Of a stretch of DNA of 64,000 bases, positions 1-8,469 are shown piece after piece. Made by a program: the position numbers and the translations under genes. The number at the start of each line of letters is the position of its first letter. The first letter of the stretch is position 1. Origin of the DNA: Candidatus Heimdallarchaeota archaeon (GTDB taxonomy: Archaea > Asgardarchaeota > Heimdallarchaeia > Heimdallarchaeales > Heimdallarchaeaceae); assembly GCA_019057815.1 (NCBI GenBank), contig JAHLWR010000006.1, positions 1-64,000 of the forward strand, given 5' to 3'. The notes beneath the pieces are model-generated. The model was given only the letters and a program-made list of their open reading frames with translations. It was not told the DNA's origin and ran no database searches.

Positions 1-1
1 A

Positions 2-193
2 CCTGAACCCATTGATGAACCTACACCTGAACCCATTGATGAACCTACACCTGAACCCATTGATGAACCTACACCTGAACCCATTGATGAACCTACACCT
101 GAACCCATTGATGAACCTACACCTGAACCCATTGATGAACCTACACCTGAACCCATTGATGAACCTACACCTGAACCCATTGATGAACCTACA
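2..193 (+). repeat. Eight perfect 24-bp tandem repeats
   Basis: Eight head-to-tail copies of a 24-bp unit beginning cctgaacccattgatgaacc are identical base for base and may continue upstream of the window. They are in frame and encode PEPIDEPT. Complete nucleotide identity, including third codon positions, points to recent expansion by slippage or unequal recombination, so copy number may vary between strains. Confidence 0.95.
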
Positions 194-628
194 CCTGAAT
201 CTGAACCCGAGCAACCTTTGATAGTTGAGGAAACTGAAGAAAAAACTCCAGAAACGGTAGCTGAAGAAATTGTAGAAAAAGTTGTTGAGGAAGCTGTTGA
301 ATCTGTTACAGAAACCATAGTTGATGCTGTAGCTGAGGCCATTGAAGAACCTACTGAAGTTGCTGAAGAAGTAATTGAAGAAGTTGCTGAAGAAGTAATT
401 GAAGAAGTTGCTGAAGAAGTAATTGAAACAGCATCAGTAGAACTAAGTGACGAAACAGTAGAGGAAATTGCTGAAAAAGTCGTTGAAGATGTAATAGGTG
501 AATCACTCGAAGGCATTGTAGAGAAAGTGGTTGAAGAAAAAATTGACGACATAACAGAAGCTGTTGAAGAAGCTGTTGAAGAAGCTGTTGAAGAAGTAGT
601 TGGGGAAGAAACTGAATCTGAGGATTAA
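2..628 (+). CDS. Acidic repeat protein, 3' part (5' end outside window)
   Basis: The open frame enters from the window edge and ends at TAA 626-628, leaving 208 residues. Residues 1-64 are eight identical copies of the octapeptide PEPIDEPT. After a short PESEPEQP linker the rest is a very acidic, alanine/valine/glutamate-rich segment with repeats such as EVAEEVIE and AVEE, probably long amphipathic helix or coiled coil. No enzyme motif is visible and there is no C-terminal membrane anchor or sorting motif. The Pro-Glu-Pro spacer followed by a helical tail suggests a structural or stalk-like role, which is inference only. The true start and any N-terminal domain lie upstream. A shorter apparent start at 218 is in the same frame, but the repeat codons continue upstream of it without a stop, so it is not the start. 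Function unknown. Confidence 0.75.
   Translation, partial: PEPIDEPTPEPIDEPTPEPIDEPTPEPIDEPTPEPIDEPTPEPIDEPTPEPIDEPTPEPIDEPTPESEPEQPLIVEETEEKTPETVAEEIVEKVVEEAVESVTETIVDAVAEAIEEPTEVAEEVIEEVAEEVIEEVAEEVIETASVELSDETVEEIAEKVVEDVIGESLEGIVEKVVEEKIDDITEAVEEAVEEAVEEVVGEETESED
359..430 (+). repeat. Three 24-bp tandem repeats (EVAEEVIE region)
   Basis: Three adjacent copies of a 24-bp unit beginning gttgctgaagaagtaattga occur inside the acidic tail. The third copy differs in its last codon (aca instead of gaa). The unit is different from the upstream repeat but has the same 24-bp, eight-residue period. A shorter gctgttgaagaa repeat follows near 558-596. Confidence 0.85.
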
Positions 629-713
629 ATTCTCTCAATCATTTTATTTTTTTTTTCTATTTTTTTATTTGATTAAGGACAAAAGTAATTTATGGAAGCA
701 AATCTAAACTTAA

Positions 714-1739
714 ATGATGAGTGATACAGTCTTAATTATCTTAGCTGGGGGTTTATCCCGTCGTTTCCAAACACAGAGAAACAACTGGGAAGATAAAGCT
801 TTGATTTCTTTTCACGATATACCTATTTTAATTCATCTTTTGAGAAAGGGAAAAGGATTTTTTCCTAAGATTTCAATTTCTGTAAACACACAAGCTAGAA
901 AAAGCCTATATCTCAAAACAATGAAACAATATGAAATATCACCTTCTCCCGGTTTTGTTATTGATAGGAAGAACATAATGTTTAAAGGCGTTCTCCTTGG
1001 AATATTCTCTTCTTTAGTGAAATATGAAGATAAGAATATTCAATTCATCCCCTCTGATCGACCCTTTTTGGAATTAGGAATTTTGAATAATATGAGTGTA
1101 AATAAATGTGGTACAAGTTTTCTATGTCACGAAAATGGAATGATAGAGCCTTTACTTTGTTTATGTGGTTCAAAAATATATATTCCTTCACAGTTCTTGA
1201 AACTTCACTTATCTAGGGCGGATGTAATAATTAGGCTTTCTCCCCATCTGCAGATATATAATGCAACAGAGATTCTTGAAACCAACAATCTATCACCACT
1301 AATCTTTAAGAACATCAATCAACCTAGCGATATTCAGCTTATAGAAAATAAAATAGATACTACCACGAATGTTACTGTATTACCACCTAAAATTATTCAA
1401 CGTTCAAACCTTCTGAAGATTGAAATAGAGGAAGAAAAGGAAAATAAAAGTGAATTCTTACAAACATTAATAGAAACCAAGAATTTTTACGCAGCTTTTC
1501 TTTGGGGAATGTATTTTGAGATGAACTCTAAAATCAGTAGAGCTGAGTATCTAGATTGGGCTTCTGTTGCTTTAAAGCACGAGTACCAATATTGGATAGA
1601 TAACAAATTGCCTTTCCTAGCACTTCACGCTTTACAAGACCTATTACAAACAGTTCCAGAAGAACAAGATGAAAGGAACATTAGAACAATACGTGAGTTA
1701 AAAGAAAGAATGGAAATAAGGCCTCGAAAAATATTATGA
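714..1739 (+). CDS. MobA-like nucleotidyltransferase with extra C-terminal domain
   Basis: Residues 1-210 resemble the MobA/GT-A nucleotidyltransferase fold. The N-terminus carries LAGGLSRRF followed after a short insertion by a lysine (EDKAL), corresponding to the LAGGxSxRMG...K NTP-binding loop, and SDRPFLELG matches the metal-binding DxPF segment. The glycine normally following the arginine is not conserved, so the loop is altered. MobA attaches GMP to molybdopterin. The gene converges with a molybdopterin-dependent formate dehydrogenase 12 bp away, which supports a cofactor role. Residues from about 230 to 341 form a separate helix-rich extension (FYAAFLWGMYFEM, YWIDNKLPFLALHALQDLL) that I do not recognise and that MobA lacks. 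Two ATGs (714, 717) are possible starts. It could instead be a related NTP transferase acting on another cofactor. Confidence 0.65.
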   Translation: MMSDTVLIILAGGLSRRFQTQRNNWEDKALISFHDIPILIHLLRKGKGFFPKISISVNTQARKSLYLKTMKQYEISPSPGFVIDRKNIMFKGVLLGIFSSLVKYEDKNIQFIPSDRPFLELGILNNMSVNKCGTSFLCHENGMIEPLLCLCGSKIYIPSQFLKLHLSRADVIIRLSPHLQIYNATEILETNNLSPLIFKNINQPSDIQLIENKIDTTTNVTVLPPKIIQRSNLLKIEIEEEKENKSEFLQTLIETKNFYAAFLWGMYFEMNSKISRAEYLDWASVALKHEYQYWIDNKLPFLALHALQDLLQTVPEEQDERNIRTIRELKERMEIRPRKIL

Positions 1740-1751
1740 TTTTACGAAGAT

Positions 1752-4466
1752 TTATAATTTTGCAACTTTAATTGCACAAACTTTGAATTCAGGTATTTTT
1801 GAAAGTGGATCTAAAGCATCATTAGTCAACAGATTTACAGCTGACTCCTTATAATGGAAGGACATGAATACAACACCTTCCAGTATTTTATCAGTAACTC
1901 TTGCAATAGTTTCTATTTTACCTCTTCTAGATTCGATAGAAATTCTATCACCATCCTTGATATCTAGTTGTTCTGCATCCCGCGTGTTGATTTGACTTCT
2001 TTCAATTGGTCTGCGCGCATGAAGACCAATTGATCTTCGCGACATCTCACCTGTATGGAAATGGTATAGAATACGACCAGTAGTCAAGATAAGTGGATAT
2101 TCTTCATCAGGTAATTCGGTAGGGTCAATGTAAGAAATTGTATGGAACTTACCTTTACCCCTGCTAAATTCTCCATGATGGAGGATTTTTGTTCCTGGAT
2201 GGTTTTTGTCCTTACAAGGCCATTGTAGTCCAATTTCCTCGATTCTCTTGTAATCAATCCCAGCATAAATTGGGGAAATTTCTGCAATTTCATCCATTAT
2301 GTCACTTGGACTTTTGTAATCTACCTCAATTCCAAATCTATTTAGCATAATCTGAAGTATTTCCCAATCATCCTTTCTGTTTCCTATATGACCTACTGCT
2401 TTCCGTACTCGCTGAACTCTTCTTTCAGTATTAGTAAAAGTCCCATCTTTCTCAGCAAATGATCTTCCAGGTAAAATAACATCCGCATATTTAGCAGTTT
2501 CAGTAATGAAAATATCTTGCACGACTAGAAAATCTACTTTCTCTAAGGCTTCACGAACATGATTAAGATTAGGATCACTTAGAGCAGGATTTTCTCCCAT
2601 AATATACATCCCACGAACTTTTCCTTCGTGAGCTGCATACATCATCTCAACAACAGTTAGACCAGGTTTACTATCTAAAGCTTTTACATTCCAAGCTTTC
2701 TCAAATTTAGCTTTGATGTTAGGTTCTGAAACTTGTTGATATCCCGGATATACGTTTGGCAATCCTCCTAAATCACAAGCTCCTTGCACATTATTCTGAC
2801 CTCTAAGAGGATTGACTCCTGTTCCAGGGCGACCGATATTTCCTGTTATCATAGCTAAATTAGCAAGCGACAACACATTATCAGTACCTGTAGTGTGTTG
2901 AGTTATACCCATTGAATAAACAATCGCTGCTGTGGTTGCTTGTGCATATAAAATAGCCGCTTTTTTTACATCTTCAACGCTAACATTAGCTATTTTGCAT
3001 TGCAACTCTAAAGAAATTTTATCTAATGATTCTTTCAGTTCTTTGTAGCCTTCAGTTCTTTCTTCTATGAATTTCTCATCGACTAATCCTTCATCAACGA
3101 TAACCTTAAGCATTGCATTGATTAATGCAACATCAGAACCAGGTTGATGTTGAAGGAAAACTTCTGAATAATCGGCAAGATCTATTCTTCTAGGATCAGC
3201 AACTATTAATTTTGATATTCCTTGTGCAATAGCATGTTTTATTTTTGAACCTATAATAGGGTGAGCTTCCGTTGTATTGCTTCCTATAATGAAAATTACC
3301 TCTGAATCCCTAGTTAAATCAGAAATACTGTTTGTCATTGCTCCAGATCCAAAAGCTTTGGCTAAACCTGTAACAGTAGAAGCATGACAAAGTCTAGCGC
3401 AGTGATCAATATTGTTGGTTCCAAATCCAGCTCGAGCTAGCTTCTGCATGAGATAGTTTTCTTCATTGGTGCACTTCGCAGAAGTTAAGAATGCAAGGGA
3501 ATTAGAACCACTTTCCTTTTTAATTTGCTTAAATTTTTGCTCAATTAAATCAAAAGCTTCTTTCCATGAAGCGTCAGTGAATTTACCATCCTTTTTGATT
3601 AAAGGAATATTCAATCTCTCGGGGTGGTGTACAAAATCCCAACCATATCTACCTTTAACACAAAGAGCTAATCCATTAACAGGGTTACTTCTATTTGAAT
3701 CTATGTACTCGATTTTATTTGTTTGTCGATTGATTAATATATCAAATTGGCACCCTACACCACAGTAAGTACAGATACTTGTGATTCTATCTAATTCAAA
3801 TACCTTATTAGATTTCTTATAATCATGTGCAACGAGGGCACCTGATGGACAAACTGCAACACAGCTACCACATGAAACACACCCAGCTTCTTCAAAGGTT
3901 TTGCCAAAATCAGGACTAGGATATGTATCAAACCCTCTATGAGTCATAGTTAAGACACCACAAACCTGAATCTCATTTGCAGCTCTAACACAAAGACCAC
4001 AACGAACACAAGCAGAATAATTCAATTCAAAAAATTCATTGTTTTCGTGTAGATTTACTCTTGGTCTTGTGCCTCTATACTTTCTAATATCTGTTTCTGG
4101 AACATATTTTGTTGCTAACTGTTGTACTTTACAAGAACCAGTTTTTTCGCAAATTACACAATCTGAACGATGCGATGCAAGAAGTAATTCAATTACAACA
4201 ACTCTAGCCCGTTTAACGCGCTCACTTTCTGTATGAACAATAGCTCCTTTTTTCACAGGAGTATTGCATGACGCTATTAGTGTTTTTTGTCGCTCAACCT
4301 CTATTACGCAAACTCTGCAAGCACCATCTGGATTTAATTCTGGTTCATGACAGAGTATCGGAATTTCTATTCCATATTTTGTAATAGCTTCGTAGTAAGT
4401 TTCATCTTCAAAACACTCAATCTCTTTACCATTAACAGTTATAGTTATTATTTTTCTCTCTAACAT
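1752..4466 (-). CDS. fdhA: Formate dehydrogenase, catalytic molybdopterin subunit
   Basis: This 904-residue protein would oxidise formate to CO2 or run in reverse. Domains in order: a 2Fe-2S ferredoxin domain (residues about 1-80, with CRVC and ASC cysteines), a NuoG-type His/Cys iron-sulfur segment (HRSDCVICEKTGSCK), two 4Fe-4S motifs (CVRCGLC and CVSCGSCVAVCP), the Fdh 4Fe-4S motif CTYCGVGC, then the molybdopterin oxidoreductase and dinucleotide-binding domains. The active site reads ARLCHAST, so cysteine ligates the metal instead of selenocysteine. I prefer ATG at 4466. It overlaps the upstream stop codon within ATGTTAG, has GAGG just upstream, and begins at the ferredoxin domain; an in-frame ATG at 4532 would add 22 residues. 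It is translationally coupled to the NuoF-like gene. The fused Fe-S domains are typical of cytoplasmic NAD- or ferredoxin-linked enzymes. Confidence 0.92.
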   Translation of the reverse strand: MLERKIITITVNGKEIECFEDETYYEAITKYGIEIPILCHEPELNPDGACRVCVIEVERQKTLIASCNTPVKKGAIVHTESERVKRARVVVIELLLASHRSDCVICEKTGSCKVQQLATKYVPETDIRKYRGTRPRVNLHENNEFFELNYSACVRCGLCVRAANEIQVCGVLTMTHRGFDTYPSPDFGKTFEEAGCVSCGSCVAVCPSGALVAHDYKKSNKVFELDRITSICTYCGVGCQFDILINRQTNKIEYIDSNRSNPVNGLALCVKGRYGWDFVHHPERLNIPLIKKDGKFTDASWKEAFDLIEQKFKQIKKESGSNSLAFLTSAKCTNEENYLMQKLARAGFGTNNIDHCARLCHASTVTGLAKAFGSGAMTNSISDLTRDSEVIFIIGSNTTEAHPIIGSKIKHAIAQGISKLIVADPRRIDLADYSEVFLQHQPGSDVALINAMLKVIVDEGLVDEKFIEERTEGYKELKESLDKISLELQCKIANVSVEDVKKAAILYAQATTAAIVYSMGITQHTTGTDNVLSLANLAMITGNIGRPGTGVNPLRGQNNVQGACDLGGLPNVYPGYQQVSEPNIKAKFEKAWNVKALDSKPGLTVVEMMYAAHEGKVRGMYIMGENPALSDPNLNHVREALEKVDFLVVQDIFITETAKYADVILPGRSFAEKDGTFTNTERRVQRVRKAVGHIGNRKDDWEILQIMLNRFGIEVDYKSPSDIMDEIAEISPIYAGIDYKRIEEIGLQWPCKDKNHPGTKILHHGEFSRGKGKFHTISYIDPTELPDEEYPLILTTGRILYHFHTGEMSRRSIGLHARRPIERSQINTRDAEQLDIKDGDRISIESRRGKIETIARVTDKILEGVVFMSFHYKESAVNLLTNDALDPLSKIPEFKVCAIKVAKL

Positions 4467-5431
4467 TTGCCTCTGCTCTTGTATATGGCTCCTTTTGGAC
4501 ATCTCTTGTAGCACATCTGACAGTAGGTACATCGGCTACAGTTGATCTTGAAACCTGTTTCTCTTGATCCTGTAATTGCACCAGCAGGACAAACTCTCTT
4601 ACAAATGCCACATTTTATGCAACTGTCTTGGTTGATAATGAAAGTATACAATTTGGTACAAACTCTTGATCTGCAACTTAGTGTTTTAATATGTTCTTCA
4701 AAATCTACTCTAAAATGTTTTAATGTATAAAGAACAGGTTCTGCACCTTGTTGGCCTACTTCACAAAGAGATGCCTCTTTCATAGTCAAACAGATTCGTT
4801 CAAGATCATCCAAATCCTCTAGTTCTGCTTCTCCGTTCCTAATTTTTTCTACCAAACCTAGTGCAATAAGAGAACCATCGCGACATGGTACGCATTTACC
4901 ACATGATTCATTTAATATGAAAGATAACAGATAATTGGCTGTTAAGTCAACAATACAGATATTTTCCGCAGCAATAAGACCATTTAAGCTTGCAATAAGC
5001 TCCGCTTCTTTTTGTGTTACAGAATCAGCTAGGATGTTTAAAATTGCCTCCTGATTTTTAAAAAACTCAATATCTGTATATTTTTCTATCTTCTCACCTG
5101 ATTTAGGATCTTCATAAAATAACTCTTTTACTGGTTTTTCTTGAACCAAATGTGATTCAACTATTTTTTTCACGTCTTCAGGTTCAACCTTACAATACAA
5201 CGTCCCTTCGGGTTTTATAAAAACCAATGGCCCCTGATCGCAAAAACCTTGACAACTTGTCAAACTAATATCTAAGTTTTCTTGAATACCAGCTCGAACA
5301 ACTTCTCTCCCGAAATTTTTGTGAATTTCGTCGGATTTGGATGATAAGCAATTTTTACCCTCACAAATTAAAACTTGACGTGGCATAGGGGTTGAAGCAT
5401 TGTTTTTTAATACTTTATTGTTTGATGCCAT
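4460..5431 (-). CDS. NuoF/HydB-like Fe-S subunit lacking the FMN/NAD domain
   Basis: Partner subunit of the formate dehydrogenase, 323 residues. Residues about 17-100 are a thioredoxin-like 2Fe-2S domain with cysteines in LICEGKNC and SCQGFCDQG. Residues about 105-130 (ELFYEDPKSGEKIEKYTDI) match the start of NuoF/HydB proteins. Residues about 170-245 are the NuoF C-terminal 4Fe-4S domain (ESCGKCVPCRDG...CEVG), followed by two ferredoxin motifs (CIKCGICKRVCP, CTYCQMCYKRCP). The roughly 250 residues that bind FMN and NAD(H) in ordinary NuoF are missing, and the join is in frame without frameshift. The protein therefore looks like an electron wire from formate to a ferredoxin or an unlinked flavoprotein. 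GAGGAG lies upstream of the ATG. The start of fdhA overlaps its end by 7 bp. Confidence 0.88.
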   Translation of the reverse strand: MASNNKVLKNNASTPMPRQVLICEGKNCLSSKSDEIHKNFGREVVRAGIQENLDISLTSCQGFCDQGPLVFIKPEGTLYCKVEPEDVKKIVESHLVQEKPVKELFYEDPKSGEKIEKYTDIEFFKNQEAILNILADSVTQKEAELIASLNGLIAAENICIVDLTANYLLSFILNESCGKCVPCRDGSLIALGLVEKIRNGEAELEDLDDLERICLTMKEASLCEVGQQGAEPVLYTLKHFRVDFEEHIKTLSCRSRVCTKLYTFIINQDSCIKCGICKRVCPAGAITGSRETGFKINCSRCTYCQMCYKRCPKGAIYKSRGKC

Positions 5432-5608
5432 CTGACTTCTCCTCTTATTTCTTTCTCAGAACTCTTTTTACATGAGAAGTTCGCACTAAAGGTGAATGAA
5501 GCATAAGCTTCAAAAATCTTTTCCCAACTCATTTCCATTCATTGATTTAACTATTTTAAATTTAATCTGGGAATAAACTTAAAACTAGTAAAAAGAATTA
5601 GTTTCTGA

Positions 5609-6646
5609 ATGATAACATCCCATAAGATTTATTTCAAAAATTCCCAAGATATCAAAGAAATTGAAGATGAAACAGTAAATTTGATGGTTACAAGTTGTCC
5701 TTATCCCATGATTGAAATGTGGGATGAAGTGTTCTCCTTGCAAAATTCAAAGATAAGAAAAGCCTTAGCAAAGCATGCAGGTGATTTAGTTTTTGAATTG
5801 ATGCATCAAGAATTAGATAAAGTCTGGAATGAAACATACAGGGTTTTGAAAAAAAATGGTATAGTTTGTATTAACATAGGTGATGCAACTAGAAGTTTGG
5901 GCGATGATTTTAATTTATATCCGTCTCACACAAGAATTATTTCACATTGCTTAAAAATCGGTTTTAAGTGTTTACCGTTTATTATTTGGACCAAGCTAAC
6001 TAACATTCCAAATAAGTTTTTAGGGTCAGGTATGCTACCCCCTGGAGCTTATGTTACTTTAGAACATGAATATATTCTTATTCTTAGAAAGGGAGGAAAA
6101 AGAGAATTTTCAACAGAACGAGAAAAAAAGAAAAGATCTCTAAGCCCATATTTCTGGGAGGAACGAAACGTTTGGTTTTCAGATATATGGGATCTTAAGG
6201 GAGTTAATCAATCTATAAAAAACACCAAAGTAAGAAAAAGGAGCGCAGCATTTCCTTTTGAGCTAGCTTATCGTTTAATCAATATGTTTTCACTCAAAGG
6301 GGACATAGTTTTGGATCCTTTTCTTGGTACAGGAACCACTACTTTTGCGGCAATGGCTTCTGCAAGAGATAGTATCGGTGTTGAAATTGATGAGAATTTT
6401 TGCGAAATTATTCAAACAGGCATCAATGAAATAGTTGAATATGCAAACGAGTATAACAAAAAAAGAATCCAAAGGCATATTGAGTATATTGAGGAGAGAA
6501 TAAAAAATCAAAGAAAACCAAAATACACAAATGAATTTTATGGCTTTCCTGTAGTCACTAAACAAGAAATAAAATTAAAATTAAATGAATTAACATGCAT
6601 AAAAAAACTTGAGGAAAATTGTTTTCAAGTAGAATATTTTGATTAA
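5609..6646 (+). CDS. Solitary DNA methyltransferase, beta class
   Basis: The 345-residue protein has the catalytic motif near its N-terminus (residues 29-34, TSCPYP, in the S/TPPY-type position) and the S-adenosylmethionine motif near its C-terminus (DPFLGTGTT, about residues 234-242). This order, with an acidic residue in the following strand (GVEID), is that of beta-class amino-methyltransferases, so it modifies N4 of cytosine or N6 of adenine. A Cys replaces the first Pro of the usual SPPY. No endonuclease gene adjoins it: the neighbours are a divergent formate dehydrogenase operon and dtdA. It may be an orphan regulatory methyltransferase or half of a split restriction system. The target sequence cannot be predicted. 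Confidence 0.82.
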   Translation: MITSHKIYFKNSQDIKEIEDETVNLMVTSCPYPMIEMWDEVFSLQNSKIRKALAKHAGDLVFELMHQELDKVWNETYRVLKKNGIVCINIGDATRSLGDDFNLYPSHTRIISHCLKIGFKCLPFIIWTKLTNIPNKFLGSGMLPPGAYVTLEHEYILILRKGGKREFSTEREKKKRSLSPYFWEERNVWFSDIWDLKGVNQSIKNTKVRKRSAAFPFELAYRLINMFSLKGDIVLDPFLGTGTTTFAAMASARDSIGVEIDENFCEIIQTGINEIVEYANEYNKKRIQRHIEYIEERIKNQRKPKYTNEFYGFPVVTKQEIKLKLNELTCIKKLEENCFQVEYFD

Positions 6647-6695
6647 TCTCTAAATATAAAAAAGATTATTATCTTGCGTTCAGTATCATAAAGAT

Positions 6696-7559
6696 GTGGT
6701 TAAATTGTTCATTAAGACAAAAGTAGTGATTGTAATTCCAGAACCTGATATAGCTTCTAACACTATTTGGAAAGGTCTTGAAAATGGTTCATATTTCAAG
6801 GAATCTGATCAAACATTTGATAGTAATATGGTCTTTCAACATGAAAAGTCTCCAGATGACATTAAGGTAGTTTTTTCAAAGAAAGATGGAGTAGAAAGTA
6901 ATCATCTTGAAAAAAAAATACAAGCAGATTTGTTTATCGTCGCCAGTAGACACAGAGCAGCTTCAGGAACCCCTGCTTTATTAATCCATCCTACTGGCAA
7001 TTGGTCAAAGATAACACTTGCTGGAAGAGAGCGTGAACTTTCCTACACCTCGTGTCAAGCATTGAAATTTGGATTATTGCATTTGAAAAACAAAAAGGAA
7101 GAATATAGCTTAGAGAATTACAAAGTTGATTTGGAAGTTACACATCACGGACCAACCAGCATGAAATGTCCACTAATCTTCATGGAGTTAGGAAGTAGTG
7201 AAGACCAGTGGAAAGATGAGAAAGCAGCCAAAGCTGTGGGTGAAGCGATTGTTGAAACAGCCCAACAGTTCATAAATACCCGAAATTTCAAGGGTGAATG
7301 TTTTATTGGTCTTGGTGGAAATCACTATGCTTATAGATTTCACAAGTATTTAATGCAGAATGAAAATGTGTATATCAGCCATATGGCAGCTAAACATACT
7401 CTTGACAATTTAGATAAAGAAAACATATCTCAAGCTTTTACAAAGACTCTTGAGACACCGATTGGAGCTTTAATCGATAAGAAAGGAGCAAGGTCCGAAC
7501 AGAGAAAGAACGCAATTGAATTACTTGAAAGTCTTGGTAAAGAGCATTTTTTGATATAG
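6696..7559 (+). CDS. dtdA: D-aminoacyl-tRNA deacylase, archaeal type (DTD2)
   Basis: This enzyme removes D-amino acids mischarged onto tRNA. The 287-residue protein carries the family hallmarks VTHHGPTSMKCP (about residue 148), FMELGSSEDQW, FIGLGGNHYA (about residue 205) and ISHMAAKH, which form the zinc-binding and catalytic centre in the archaeal/plant DtdA (GEK1) family. The start is GTG at 6696; an ATG two bases upstream is in another frame. It lies 50 bp after the methyltransferase gene on the same strand. Its presence supports an archaeal host. Confidence 0.9.
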   Translation: MVKLFIKTKVVIVIPEPDIASNTIWKGLENGSYFKESDQTFDSNMVFQHEKSPDDIKVVFSKKDGVESNHLEKKIQADLFIVASRHRAASGTPALLIHPTGNWSKITLAGRERELSYTSCQALKFGLLHLKNKKEEYSLENYKVDLEVTHHGPTSMKCPLIFMELGSSEDQWKDEKAAKAVGEAIVETAQQFINTRNFKGECFIGLGGNHYAYRFHKYLMQNENVYISHMAAKHTLDNLDKENISQAFTKTLETPIGALIDKKGARSEQRKNAIELLESLGKEHFLI

Positions 7560-7617
7560 TGTGTAGTACAATAAGTGTGGTTTTTTTATATTCTTGTTTA
7601 GATAAAGCTTTGATTCT

Positions 7618-8469
7618 ATGACTTATCAAAATATGACCATTATTATTACTGGGGCTTCTTCAGGAATAGGAAAAGCTGTTTCGCTTGCTCTGATCCCATA
7701 TAAGCCTAAATTAGTAATTGTTGCTAGACGAAGTGACAAATTAAAGGAAACAGCAGAAGAACTAGATAAAGCCAATATCGATTTCTTACCCATAATTGGG
7801 GATGTTAGAAACGCAGAAGATAGAAACAAAATCATTGATTTAACATTGCAAGAGTTCGGACAAATTGATGTTTTGATAAACAATGCTGGTATAGGAAAAG
7901 CAAATTTAATCGTCGAACAACCTGAAGAAGAAATAGATGAGTTGTTAGAAACCAATGTCAAAGCTCTTATCATGCTTACAAGAAAAATCATCCCTATCAT
8001 GAAAAAGGGAGGAGGAGGACACATTATCAATATTTCTTCATTCTTTGCTTTGCTCCCAGTTTACCCTTTTGCTGTATATTCCGCAACAAAAGCAGCAGTG
8101 AAAATCTTTAGTGATTGTATTAGAGAGGAAGTAAAAAACTATGGAATAAACGTTTCAACTGTACTACCAGGACCTTATAATACAGAATTTAACGTTGTTG
8201 CAGGGATAGCAACTGGTCGATGTTTAAAATACGATGTTAATCCTCTATCAAAAAGAATAGTGAAACTAATAAAGAAACCAAAGAAAAACGTAATCCAGCC
8301 ACTGATTTTTGTTTTGTTAATTAAATTGATAAGACTTATCCCTCCACTTAAGGGCGTCATTACGAACAATATAGCTAAAATGATAGCACGAGAAAGAGCA
8401 AGTATGAAAATAACTGAACTAATAAGAAAAAATAAGGAAAAAGAAGAAATAACGACTTTAACCCATTAA
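7618..8469 (+). CDS. Short-chain dehydrogenase/reductase
   Basis: A classical SDR of 283 residues, an NAD(P)(H)-dependent oxidoreductase. It shows the cofactor motif TGASSGIG (residues 11-18), NNAG (about 90), the catalytic Ser in ISSF and YSATK (Tyr and Lys about 155-159). A basic residue pair after the second strand (ARRSDK) suggests NADP preference, which is inference. The C-terminal 70 residues contain a hydrophobic stretch (LIFVLLIKLIRLIPPL) that might dip into a membrane, as in fatty-acyl or sterol SDRs. The substrate is unknown. The 3' end overlaps the convergent argF by 12 bp. Confidence 0.85.
   Translation: MTYQNMTIIITGASSGIGKAVSLALIPYKPKLVIVARRSDKLKETAEELDKANIDFLPIIGDVRNAEDRNKIIDLTLQEFGQIDVLINNAGIGKANLIVEQPEEEIDELLETNVKALIMLTRKIIPIMKKGGGGHIINISSFFALLPVYPFAVYSATKAAVKIFSDCIREEVKNYGINVSTVLPGPYNTEFNVVAGIATGRCLKYDVNPLSKRIVKLIKKPKKNVIQPLIFVLLIKLIRLIPPLKGVITNNIAKMIARERASMKITELIRKNKEKEEITTLTH

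Noticed and set aside
2-193. CRISPR-like array from regular 24-bp repeats
   Set aside because: The copies are contiguous without spacers, are in frame, and encode a regular peptide.
12-221. Frame with MNLHLNPL repeats on the plus strand
   Set aside because: It is a shifted reading of the PEPIDEPT repeats; the real frame continues into the acidic tail and to its own stop.
351-638. Leucine/glutamine-rich frame on the minus strand
   Set aside because: It is the reverse complement of the glutamate/valine repeats of the real gene and has no independent support.
1752-4466. Selenocysteine in formate dehydrogenase
   Set aside because: The codon at the active-site position encodes Cys and the frame has no internal stop.
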